Of a stretch of DNA of 64,000 bases, positions 1 through 10,904 are shown piece by piece; the stretch's first letter is position 1; each line of letters starts with the position of its first letter. The DNA is from Bugula neritina (lineage: Eukaryota; Bryozoa; Gymnolaemata; Cheilostomatida; Bugulidae). The DNA lies in NCBI GenBank assembly GCA_964035545.1, contig OZ037767.1, positions 23,231,128 through 23,295,127 of the forward strand, read 5' to 3'. A model generated the notes under the pieces. It searched no databases. It was given only the letters and a program-made list of their open reading frames with translations, and was not told the DNA's origin. The translations under genes were made by a program, and so were the position numbers.

Positions 1-365
1 GTACACCTTGTGATTTCAAATAGATTAGGCTTTCCAAAAAGCAATTGTTGCATAACATATCTCACTACTCTTGTTATATTTACTTATTTGTCCTGCAAAC
101 TATTAGGCTCTCGCAGCTAAAAAGCAGATCTTGTTGCACACCTTTTCTTAGCATTTTTTACCTCTTGGAAATTGTTGCTACAGAATTTAACTGCAATGCT
201 CTATTTATATAGTCAATTTTAAAATATTATGTTAGAAATTACTGCATATAATGTAAATCTGAGCACATTTTCAAATCTCTCACAACATCCTCCATCAATC
301 ATTTCTTTCATGCTGCTTTATCATTATTAATCAGAGATTTACCATAAAATATTTTGATTAAATAG
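1..365. other. Intron upstream of the first exon
   Basis: AT-rich sequence with many stops in all frames. It ends in a pyrimidine-poor acceptor (AAATAG) at 365 that opens the long exon starting at 366. I see no coding segment here; earlier exons of the first gene must lie left of the window. Confidence 0.5.
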
Positions 366-3300
366 TATCTGGATCGGAAGGTCATTCTTTTGCCGACAAT
401 ACTGACGGTGAACCAGCACCAGATTTAGCTCATAAGAAGCGTTTAAAAACTAAGGCACAAAGAAACCAATTGATTCAGCATCAAGAGTTTGCTTACAGTT
501 CTTCGGATAATGTCAGTCAACCACATTTTCGTTCACGACATAGATCACGAAAAAAGACTGGTAAAAGTACCGAAGCTGGTGGACAAAAGTCTACTCCGCA
601 AAAAGCCAATCTTCCTTCAGTATGGTCGACTTGGTCTCGAGAAATTCCTTCCGCATCACCAATTGTTAACAAAGCCAAATCTATGGCAGCTGAGCGGAGT
701 GTAAAAACATCATCTGTTTCTATAAAAAATAAGAAGTCAGCACCTGCTAAGCTTGCTAGCAATGATTCTCCCCTCAGCGCTACCCCTGAGAAACGACACA
801 GATCTAAAAGTACCAACAATCGAGTTGAGAAATCTGGAAAGCTGAGCTCTACTCATAAAACTGTTGATGAATCAAATAAAAAAGCTCGCAGTAAATCTCG
901 AAACAATGACCGTGGGCATCAAAAGCAATCTAGCTCAAATAAAAAAACAGAGAGAGTAACTAATGATAACTCGCCAAAACATTTAAATTCTCTTGACAAA
1001 GCTAATGTCATTACTCAAGAAAATACCAAACCTTCAAAAAAATCTAAACGAAATCAAGAAGAGAAACACAAAAATGCTATGAAAGCCACACTTGTAAAGA
1101 AAGTTGGCACAAAGAAGTCTTCTGACCGGACATTGGACAATATTCCTTCCCTTGCTGAAGACTTTGTTGCAAATGGTGCCGGAAAGTCTCAGAAAAGTGT
1201 CAATAGAAATGCACTAAAATCTAATACTGTTCTAGAAAAGATTACTGAACAAGTTCATTGGACTGAACCTTGTAAGTCTAGCCAACATGCTCCTCCAACC
1301 GGTGAGCTACCTCCAAGTGAGAAAAGAAATGATAATATAGATTTGTTTCAGTCTCCAATTTCTGATAAGAGAAATTTTGCTATTCAGTGCGACCCTAACA
1401 ATGAAGAGACTGCAAATAGTGTTGTCTTTGAGCAAAAACTATCCTCTATTGAGCGAACTGTTTTGGGTATTCAGAACACAATATCAAATCTAACAACATT
1501 AGTTGGAAATTTAATGTCAGAACAGCAGCTAAAAAATCTTGAAGATATCCACAATTCTCTTCAAAATGACAAACTTTCAAGTTTTAACAATGACAATGGA
1601 ATAAATGGTAACGTTTTTGATGCGCAGCACGATTCAAGTATTCGTAACTTATTTGATACTCAGGAGGCTTTGCCTACTTCTTCCAAAATTATGACTGTTG
1701 ACACGTCAAATTTTCTGCTGCATGCTGAGCCAATCGAGTATTTTGACATCATATTTAATGGAGATTCTGAAGATTCAGGAGAAAATGTTTCAGGCACGAA
1801 ATTGATTGAGCTTACTGAATCTCAAGCGGTTATGTTAGAAAGTGAAATTAATAGACAACCTAAATCAATGTCAGAAAATGCGGAATTTAGCGGGGACAAT
1901 GGAAATGATCTCGTCAGTGAAGTGCCTGGGGAGCTACCAGAAGAAATGCCAGTAGAAGTTTCAGAAACGTTACCAGATGAAATAAGTTTAGAAAATACAA
2001 GATCATTCAATAGATTACAACGGAGTGTCAGTATCCCATTTGCTACTGGTTCTAGCCCTTCAATGGAACCTAATACAGTTGATGATCTTTGTTACCCAGT
2101 AGATTCAAATGAAGAACTTGACTCAGGTATGCAGCACCTGTCAGCCGGCTTGGAAACTAGTGAGGTTCTATTAAATGATAGCTCTCCCAATACTTATGTT
2201 GAGAATAACCATGAAGTTGAGACTACATCAAATTCTAAAGACACCTATGATATGTCTCATGGTGGAACACTTGAAATATTGCGCTCTAAATTAAATTTGG
2301 TTAAACCCGGGGTAACTGTTGTTGGTTACGAAAAGTTAAATGAAACTAATGATGATGAAAGTGTCACAAATTTTTCTCCTGAAAAGAAGGTGGACATGGA
2401 TGATTCGAATAAATCAGATTTAAAACATTTTACTTCTCAAAAGGAGAGCATTACCTCAGTAGGAAAGGAGCTCGCCCCTCTATTTTTAGTCAATGACCAG
2501 CTGAATGTTGAGCATGACACTGAAGATGTGTCTACTAGGGTAGTTTTAGAGGGTGTTATAGCGCATAGTCAACCTCCTTTATCAGGTAAAAAATTTGATG
2601 AAGCTAGTTTTACAGACAACAGTGAAACTAGTTTTCTTTATTCAGATGAAATACAACTGCCAAAACATTCACTGAAGAAAAAGCGGACCTTTAAATCAAA
2701 GTTGGCTAAGATATTTGGCATAAACAGAAAAGGAAATACACCAAAAAAAGATAAACAGCACAAGTATAACACGGGCTCAAATTTAGATATTGATCTTCTG
2801 TTTGAACAATTGCCTCCTCCCACACGTGTGAACCAAACATCTAATCAGTATAAAAGTAAAGCTAAAACTTCTGATGGCAAGTTTAGTGCATCTAGTATTC
2901 CTCAGTTTTCACCCCCACCTCCTCCGCCATTGAAATCCTCCAAACTTTCATTAAGAAATATTATTGGAAGTCGTAGAAAAACAAGTAAAACGAGTTATTT
3001 GTCTGAGACTGAACATAAAACAGCTATTCAAGAGCAACTCACTTCACTGTTAGAGGAATGCTAAAAAGTTCATTGTTGAAAATTCCGAATCTTTCCTGTT
3101 GTTTAAAGTTATATTTTCCAATGTCTGCTAGAAAAGCTACCATAGATTGTACTGATAAGGATGCTCAATACTTGGGAAGTGGCTTGACAAAACATCAAAA
3201 CAAGTTAATGAATGTATTCACTTCCTTAAGAGAACATCTGCAAATACAAAATACTGACAAAAATCTGAAAACTAAATATCATCATCGATATGCTGTGGAT

Positions 3301-3612
3301 GACTTTTCTGCATCTGATGAAATTCCTGAAGATTCTGCAACTAATAACAATGAACCCATTTCAGCTGTAACTACTGATGCGGACTTATTGGAAAAGGATG
3401 TAAGCAGCAAAACAAATGCCGGTGATGGTGAATCGCCAACCAATTTAGAAACAAATGGTTGCAAAAAAGCATGTGCTATTATACCAATGGATATTAGACC
3501 TTTAATAAAGCAAGCCTACAATGGTTCAGACTTTAATAATGTAGATCAAACACCTGTTTGCTTACCCATGGTAGATGATGACGGAATAATTCGTCGTAGA
3601 AAATCTAACTGA
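366..3612 (+). CDS. Unrecognised lysine/serine-rich disordered protein, 3' end
   Basis: The open frame runs without a stop from an acceptor at 365 to TAA at 3062-3064. No ATG marks its start and the frame is open back to 366, so this is an internal or last exon. The protein is basic and disordered. It has many SK/KK clusters early on, one short amphipathic segment likely to form a coiled coil (roughly 1430-1570, FEQKLSSIERTVLGIQNTIS), an acidic middle, a basic patch (about 2670-2760) and a run of prolines (about 2910-2935). A second open frame, 3058-3612, follows in another phase and ends 60 bp before an AATAAA at 3671. An 83-nt intron (GTTAGA donor at 3049, CTGCTAG acceptor ending 3131) would join the two in frame and add about 160 residues. 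Without it the protein ends at 3064. I do not recognise the family. The coding call rests on length (nearly 900 codons open). Confidence 0.6.
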
Positions 3613-4284
3613 CCAATTGACATTTTATAGTTTTGTGTTCTTTACTAGTAATCAGTACACTTGTTGCTAATAAGAATAAAACAACTTGTTTTGACTAAAT
3701 TCTTTTTTCTATCAAGAGTGTTCATAAAAAAGGTTATTGCAATACATAACAATTTTACGGAAGCTTTTTCAGGAAAGCTTAATTTTTGTTTCACTAACTT
3801 TTACGGGTTTCATTAAACATTTGGCAGCTTCTTCTCTTGTCTGCTCAGTTCACTCCCTTCAGGTCAGTCTCTTTTTCTCCATTCTTAATTCAACTAACTT
3901 ATTCTCAGTTCAACTAACTCATTTTCATAATTCTCAGTTCAGCTAACTCATTTTGATAATTTTCAGTTCAACTAACTGTTTTTCTTCATTCACTACTCAT
4001 CTTATAGAAAATATCTGTGTAAGACATTTACTCATTAAATTAATATAGTTCAATTGAAATTACTTTTGATTTTCGGTTTCCTTGTGCGAATAATATTTAA
4101 AAAATTATAGCTATTTTTTGTAAGTCTAGACTCTAGAAGTAATATTTTTCTTATTGAAGTTATCATCGCTGCAAGATTGCATATTAAGTTGTAATGTGGC
4201 TGCAAGCTCGACAATTTCTAGTGTCTCACAAAATTGTGTATCCCCTTCATGTGGATATATGTTGCATACTTTTGTGGTTTGCAG
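3613..4284 (+). other. 3' UTR of first gene, then intron or intergenic DNA
   Basis: An AATAAA at about 3671-3676 probably ends the first transcript. The rest is AT-rich, with four loose copies of a motif like TTCAGTTCAACTAACT (about 3855-3985). It ends in a good acceptor (TTTGTGGTTTGCAG) before the SH3 exon. An ATG at 4194 is in frame with that exon, but the intervening codons look like intron read-through. Confidence 0.5.
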
Positions 4285-6852
4285 GCACTAGGGCGAGAGT
4301 CTTATTTTCATATAAGGCTTGTAATGAGGATGAGTTGACCTTGGAGGAAGGTCAAATAATTCAGGTAACTGATATGAAGCTGGACGATGCAGGCTGGTGG
4401 AAAGGAGAATTGGCTGGTAGAGTTGGCGTATTTCCTGACAACTTTGTTCAACTCCTGACAGATGAGGAACCAGCACCTCCTGCTGCAACTGGGGTCAGTT
4501 TTGTGACAGCTGAGTTATACTCTTTGACATTGCATTGTATTGCTCGGTATGACGACTAAGTTGTACTCTTATTCACTGCACTGTATTGCTCATATTGAGC
4601 ACTACAATGCAATGCCCGGTGAGTGTGCAGGAAGTCTAGTTAGCAATGAAGTTTAATTTCTATTGCAGAGACTGAACAAAGCCCCACTGCAGCCTCCCCC
4701 AGAAGCTGATCAGCCACAGCCCGGCAGATTACCAGTACGTTATTACCAGGTTACATGTGACTCACTCCCACATGGCTTTACTCTCAAATATACAGTCATT
4801 ATTGTGAAGTCTTTGCACAACAACCAGAATAATTGATTTAGTTGTTGGTCTCACTGCCTCAAACCTGAGCAGCTCTACACAAACCCTCTCAAATTGGCTT
4901 TTTGAATGCAAGGAAAATTTTATGGCCATGAAATCCTGATTTAAATCACGTCAAGATCACAGTTTTATATGTTGTAAATTTCATGCTACACAATACTGAC
5001 ATACATTTTATACAATTGTGGGCTGTAAAGGAAAGTTGAAATAAGACATAAGTTGAAGCTAGTGAAAACTATACCTTTAATATCAAATATGTCACCAAGT
5101 TTTTGAAATCTTAGATTTTCAATAGTGATGCCAGCCAGCATATATTAGTGGTGTCTGAAATATAAACCAGTTCACCTATATTATTATACAACTGACTTCT
5201 GCACCATCATTACTTTTAATAGACTTTAGGAAATTGAATATGGATATGGTAATATAATTATGTACTATATTCTGTCGTATATTACCACAGGATATGGTAA
5301 TATATGTACTTTATTCTGTTGTATATTACCACAGGATATGGTAATATAATTATGTACTATATTCTGTTGTATATTACTGTAGGATATGGTAATATATGTA
5401 CTTTATTCTGTTGTATATCACCACAGGATATGGTGATATATGTACTTTATTCTGTTGTATATCACCACAGGATATTGTGTTATATGTACCTTATTATGTT
5501 TTATGTTTCAGCCTCGACCTGGCGGACTTACAAAACCGGTTGAAATGACATCTACAGGTAAAGTATATGGATCACTCTACTTAACTTAGTACACACTATA
5601 TGTCTTTAGTTTTTAGCTATTTTTCACAATTTAGCCGCTAATGTATATAGTTTCTTTCATTAAACTGATTATAAAGTATTAACACAACTGAATAAGCAAG
5701 ATTTTTTTCAAATTTTGTTTGATTTTCTATGTTTTTCTCTAATTTTGTAGTAATTTAGGTGTGCGGGTGTGATGCTTTTTTCATCACCCCACACCTAAAT
5801 TTACTAAAAAAGTAAGATATTATTTTTTATCCTTATATCGCATGCATGTGTATAGCATCTATATCGCATGCATGTGTATAGCATCTATATAGCACGTATC
5901 TAACAGATACTCTTGAAACTGTAGACTCTGGTAGAGGCCCCTCTATAACTTCTAAACCAAAGGCAGCCGATATTGAACCAGGTTAGTAAATATTCTAGCT
6001 CATGAGGCTAAAGTCTTCAATCTCACCTTTTCTATATCACTTATTTTGTTGGCTTCTTTAGTAATCAGTTTCATATTTTATATTTACTGACACATGTGCT
6101 TGTAAAAAGACCTTGTCAGCTGCACATGTTTAACTATTTTCAGTCAAGATTTTGTTACACACATCAGTTTACTCCATACACTAATTTAATATTAAACGTT
6201 TTGGCAAGATTTGATTGGGCTGCAACATTTACTGCTATTATACTCTCACCCAAAACGAATGGAAATATGTTTCAGCGAGACCACTAGTCAATGGGAGAGT
6301 AGATGACAAAACTGTCATGTCTTTAATGGAGGAGATTGAAAAGTTAAAATCCTCCATGGTAACTAAGGAGTCACATGAACTGCTGCAAAGAGAGCTTAAA
6401 GCCACTAAAGAAGCTTTAGAAAACTACAAAAAAGAAAACAATAAAAAGCTGTTAGAACTCATGAAAGAAGTAAGTAATATAACCAATGTTCAATATTTAG
6501 CTATCGCTTGGTTGAATCAGTGACGTAAACTTGTAGAAAGATCAATTTATTAATATTTCACTTAATACTTGCAGTTATTAAATATAATTTAAATTTCACA
6601 GAAAATGTAAACATTTTGTTAAAAATAAGGGCAAATATAGCTATCTGTTTTACTATGGTATTTATTCCAAGTTTGAAATAAAACAGAATGCGCTTCTGTT
6701 TTCTAATTTTGAAGTAAGTATATAATATGAATTGGCCTGAACCAATTTGTTTTGTTCTCTAGATTGATGAAGAAAGAAAGCAAGGTGTCCAAAGCAATGT
6801 GGAGATAGCTAGAATCAGGAAATTAGCTGAAGAACATTGGGTGGGGAAGTGA
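4285..6852 (+). CDS. CIN85/CD2AP-type adaptor, SH3-C to C-terminus
   Basis: Six exons chain with matching phases: 4285-4493, 4669-4734, 5512-5557, 5925-5981, 6276-6469 and 6763-6852 (TGA). The first encodes a complete SH3 domain: VLFSYKA, DELTLEEG, then GWWKGELAGRVGVFPDNF, the closest match I know being the third SH3 of SH3KBP1/CD2AP. Next come proline-rich linker exons (LQPPPEADQPQPGRLPPRPG). Then follows a heptad-rich coiled coil (MSLMEEIEKLKSSM to NKKLLELMKE) and a basic tail ending EEHWVGK. In known members the SH3s bind proline-arginine motifs of Cbl and related partners in endocytosis and cortical actin control, and the coiled coil oligomerises. Only the last SH3 is here. Exon one opens with two bases of a split codon, so an upstream exon exists. 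Either the gene extends left of the window, with the 366-3612 gene inside one of its introns, or this is a short single-SH3 form. Confidence 0.85.
5242..5500. repeat. Minisatellite of about 45 bp before an adaptor exon
   Basis: About six units of a TGTACTTTATTCTGTTGTAT-type sequence, each ending near CCACAGGATATGG. The true acceptor at 5511 sits in what looks like the last, diverged unit (TATGTACCTTATTATGTTTT then ATGTTTCAG). Confidence 0.8.
5752..5812. repeat. Short perfect-looking foldback in an adaptor intron
   Basis: TTTAGGTGTG is followed after a loop by CACACCTAAA, with GATG/CATC also paired, around a CTTTTTT loop. It resembles a tiny foldback element. No target duplication could be defined. 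Confidence 0.6.
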
Positions 6853-7411
6853 AGTCCCTTAATATTGTCTCACTATGCTGATTACTATCGCTCTTTCCAT
6901 CTACAGCAATGCAATGCATGTTGTAGTTCAGTGATAACCTTTAGCTAGAAATCTCCTTTGTAATTAGTTTAATTTTTAGCTACAGAACTTAGAGTACTGG
7001 TAACAGTGTAGGACTCTGTACTGTTTTAGTGTTACAATTTTGTGTGCTGTATTGGACTAGTATGTACTAACTATGTATATAACTACATTATGCACCGTAC
7101 ATGTATTACATATATTCTCTAGTATGTCATCAATCCTAATTTTATTTGGCTTCTCGGTTTTTACTGGCTTCACTAACAACATCTATACATTCCAATGTAT
7201 TACATTTGATGTGAGTTTTGATAATGTTTGCGAATTTTACTTTACAAACTGAAAGGGTGCGAATGTTCTTCTCCTCCACGGTTGATTACTTACTTACACT
7301 ACAGTGACTGAAGCCTCTGCTGAATGTTTAACTGTTTTATGTCTGATTTAGTATATATATTGGCTAGAAATATTCGTTGTTGCACTATTTCTCTATACGC
7401 TTACAATAGAC

Positions 7412-7436
7412 AATAAAGTATTTTATTAAATTTTAT
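7412..7436. terminator. Convergent poly(A) signals of adaptor and SMAP
   Basis: AATAAA at 7412-7417 serves the plus-strand adaptor gene, whose stop is 560 bp upstream. TTTATT at about 7422 and 7431 reads AATAAA on the minus strand and would serve the SMAP gene. The two 3' ends would therefore overlap tail to tail by a few tens of bases. Confidence 0.6.
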
Positions 7437-7719
7437 TGCAAATAAAACTTGTGATTTATGCCTCTTTAGCATCACTTATTCTAATTTTAGTTAGAAAAGT
7501 AGTTAGACATTATGTTAGCATTTAAATGATACACAGAGCATACAAAAGGAGATTGGTGGCCACAACTCCTAATATTTACATTGTTGTAGCAGGAACTAGT
7601 TGATGAAATTAATGAATATGCACTGTATTTAAAATAGATGATTAAAATAAGTAGCAGCTTTCAGGTTATTTACAAATCTATACATGAAACAGTGAAAGCT
7701 CTAAATTGTCTTGCAGAGA

Positions 7720-9797
7720 TCAACTATTGGATGCTTTTACAAAATTCATCATCATGGACTTTTTCTTGGGTATGCTTGCTTGTTCATCTACAGATGTGGG
7801 AGCTACCCTTTTTTCTGGAGAAACTTTAGTTTCTTTATCCTTGGAGTTATCCTGATTACTTGCTGTGTCTCTGATTTTTCCTGCTTCATCACTCTTTGTT
7901 TCATTCTCACTACTTGATGCAGTGTCTTTCTTGTCAGCAGAACCATCAGTAGTCTCAGTTTCCTCAGTCTACATCAAGTAAAACAGGTCGGGTGGAACAT
8001 CCCGTGGGTGATAAACGCACTTGCATGCATTGACCTCAAGATATATTAAAAATATCAAACCTTAGTAAAGCCAAGGCCAACATGACTCTTATAACCAAAT
8101 TGAAGCTTATGGTCTAAACTGTGTTGGAATTGATCCTCCAAACCTTGGTTTAACTTCTCCGGATCTTCTAAAAATGACAATTCAAGTGTAGCATATTAGC
8201 AGATGTCACAATAAAGAATGAGCTACAAGAAAACATACAGAACTTGCCACAAGCTTGTGTGTTCAGAACAAAGCTTTAGCCTATATCAAAGCCAGAGTAA
8301 TCGGATATGAACCAACTATTGATAAAAACTGAATAGAATCAACAGTATCCACGAATTTCAACTCTAACTATTACAACTGCTTGCTAGTAACTTACACATC
8401 ATTCCCAGACATGATCAAATAAGCAGACATGTACGTGTACCTCATCTATTAATTATGTAACCACACTTAGTTCCAGTCTCATATATTCTACTTGCGTGAG
8501 TCAAGCTTTAAGAAAACAAACTCGAACTTCACTCTCTTTACCGCGTTTCCACGACTGCACATTATGCGAATGAATGCCTGTATGGATTAATTGTGGCTTG
8601 TTGTTTGCATTAACTTGTAGTTGCGTTTCATTCGATATAACTATTTCCATTAGCAGAAGGAAAAAATCCATTCGCATAATGCGATAATGGAAACGTAGTG
8701 GTTATCTCTTCGATTCATCTTATGATCATACTACATATTCTTACAATAAACTCACCTCGTTTGTGTGAAGGAGCATGATCTCCTATTACTATCTTCCCTT
8801 TGTGTTCTGCCTAAAGATTTCAAGCAAATTTTACCAGCATTATATTTTCCCAATTCAAAACATCTGATGTATGATATGATGTTAAAATAAATCAATGCTG
8901 ATAAAATAAGCAGAGAGAATTACTTAAAATTGCTAGAAACTTCCAGTGCCTAAAATATATAATTTAGGAAAAACAATCCAAATCACAAAATATTAAAATT
9001 ATTAGTCGCCTCTGCATTCCAACTATAAAGAAATCAAGCTTTCAGAATTGAAAACAATAACTATGAAATTTCATCAACAGGATTCCATTAAATGAATGGG
9101 GATATAGTTTAATGTATTAAAAGTGAAACTAATTGAAGGGCTACAGTAGCTTGGCCATTACAAAGTTCTTTCACAACTTGAATAATGTTTTTTTTTAAAT
9201 CTCCCATTAAGCATTCCCTGACTAACTCTTAGTTCTATTTTTGTTCTATGTTGACTTTACCCACTGCAGATTGTAGCTGCCAAGGAATGACAATTTTCAA
9301 TTCCTGATTAAATATTAACACTAAGAGTTGTCTTACCTATATTAGTTACAAACGAAAGTAAATAAAATACAAAACTTCTGTTAAAATGAAAACACACATG
9401 TAAACAGTCAGAAATATATGATTTAGATTTAGTACATCTTGCAGACTAGCTTATAATTTTTCAAATGAAAACATTCACTAAAGGAGAAACTGACCTTAGT
9501 GGCGCCCATTAACTTGAGAAATTTGTCTTTCCTGGACTTGTCACCTAGATCGGCTTGCTCCCAGTTATTAGCAGACTTTACCTACACATAAAAATACTAA
9601 CTAAGTGTTTCAATAAAATAGACCTGCTACCTGTAACAACATCACTCAATAGAATATCAAAAGTTCCTAACCGCAGGAGTGTTGGTTGAATCTGCATCCT
9701 CTTTCTCGGGTGTCTTATTTGCTGAATCCTCTTCATTGACTGGTGGAGTTGCAGATACTTTGTTAGAAGGTTCACACTCTCCACTTCCACTCATCAT
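7720..9797 (-). CDS. SMAP: Small acidic protein (SMAP)
   Basis: Five exons with matching phases, in transcript order: 9672-9797 (ATG, with a second ATG directly after), 9495-9581, 8756-8810, 8061-8167 and 7720-7968 (TGA). The product is about 207 residues. The conserved core of human C11orf58 is clear: NNWEQADLGDKSRKDKFLKL, then EHKGKIVIGDHAPSH, then SHVGLGFTK. The extreme C-terminus SMMMNFVKASNS matches the human ending YKMMFVKSSGS. Between core and tail lies a low-complexity acidic/serine stretch, as in the human protein. The family's molecular function is not settled, and none should be read from sequence. Upstream (left) lies the convergent adaptor gene. An intron holds a MITE at 8541. 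Confidence 0.93.
8541..8701. mobile_element. 161-bp MITE, TTA target duplication
   Basis: A non-coding element in intron 3 of SMAP. Its ends are imperfect inverted repeats: the left end CCGCGTTTCCA...CATTATGCGAATG matches the reverse complement of the right end CATTCGCATAATGCG...GGAAACGTAGTGG. TTA directly flanks both sides (8538-8540 and 8702-8704). A TTA duplication is typical of PIF/Harbinger-derived MITEs. A related copy lies at about 20388-20562. Confidence 0.75.
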
Positions 9798-10904
9798 TCA
9801 ATGCCTGTCGATATACAAAAACACGACAATATGCAGCCCTGTATAACAACTAACCTAGAGTGTGGTACCTGCCACTATATAGGCCTATACACAGTCACTT
9901 TACATAGAAGAAGAAATATATACAACATAATATAAAGTTTACCCGCCATCCATTAATTTGGGAATAGTGATTTAACGATGAAAAAACAGGCAACATGTTG
10001 CTACAAAAATTGTGAATAGTAGAAGTAAGCTGACAATTTCAAATAACTACAAATGGACAAAGTAAAACTTTCACTCCTTATTTTGTATGATGTTGTCGAA
10101 ATGTTCATCTGAGTAGGAAAAGACACTTGCTCGACTCACTTGAAGTTCAACTCCGAAATCTAATAAAATTTTAACCATCACAGACAATATTATATACAAC
10201 ACCAATATGAGTATCATTATCATTATGAATTGTTGTTCATTACTATTAGTATTACAATTAGTAATAATGTACAAGTATTACAATTACTATTAGTATTACT
10301 ATTAGTAGTGAGTATTCACTGTATTGGCCATTAAGATTTAAGAGTAATATCATTGATAGGAATCAGTAATACTAATAGTATAAACTATACATTTGGGTCT
10401 ATTATATTTAGTATAACTATAACCATAGACTATAAGTATAAGTGCTAGCATAACTTATGCTAAGTTAGTAGGTTAACTTTAATCAATTTAGTAGTAGTAC
10501 TAACAGTAACTCTAAGTCTATTCCTTATGCTCCATAAGTATTACTATTGTATTAGTATTACTATTAGACTTGGAGTTAGTACTACTAACTTAAACTACTA
10601 ACTTAGTAGCAACTAAGTACTAGTATAAGTATTAGTTATCACTCTAAATCAATTACATTAAGTTTAACCAAATTGTTATTTGGCTTTGCCAAGTATTTCA
10701 TTTTTATTTTAGTTTTATTTTTAGTATTAATATTCCATACTTTAATTTTATTGGTTTTGCCATTGCCAATTGGCTATTAGTATTAGTATTACTATTGGTA
10801 TTTGACTTTCACTTAGTATTAGAATTACTATTAGTACTATTACTCAGTAATACTATTAGTATTACTAATAGTAATAGTCACTATTACTATTAGTATTAGT
10901 ATTA
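9798..10904. repeat. Intergenic DNA, mostly TTAGTA-type simple repeat
   Basis: The first few hundred bases are probably the SMAP promoter and 5' UTR, with no recognisable element. From about 10160 the sequence is dominated by degenerate ATTAGT/ATTACT hexamers on both strands, which form long imperfect palindromes. No gene is seen. Confidence 0.7.
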
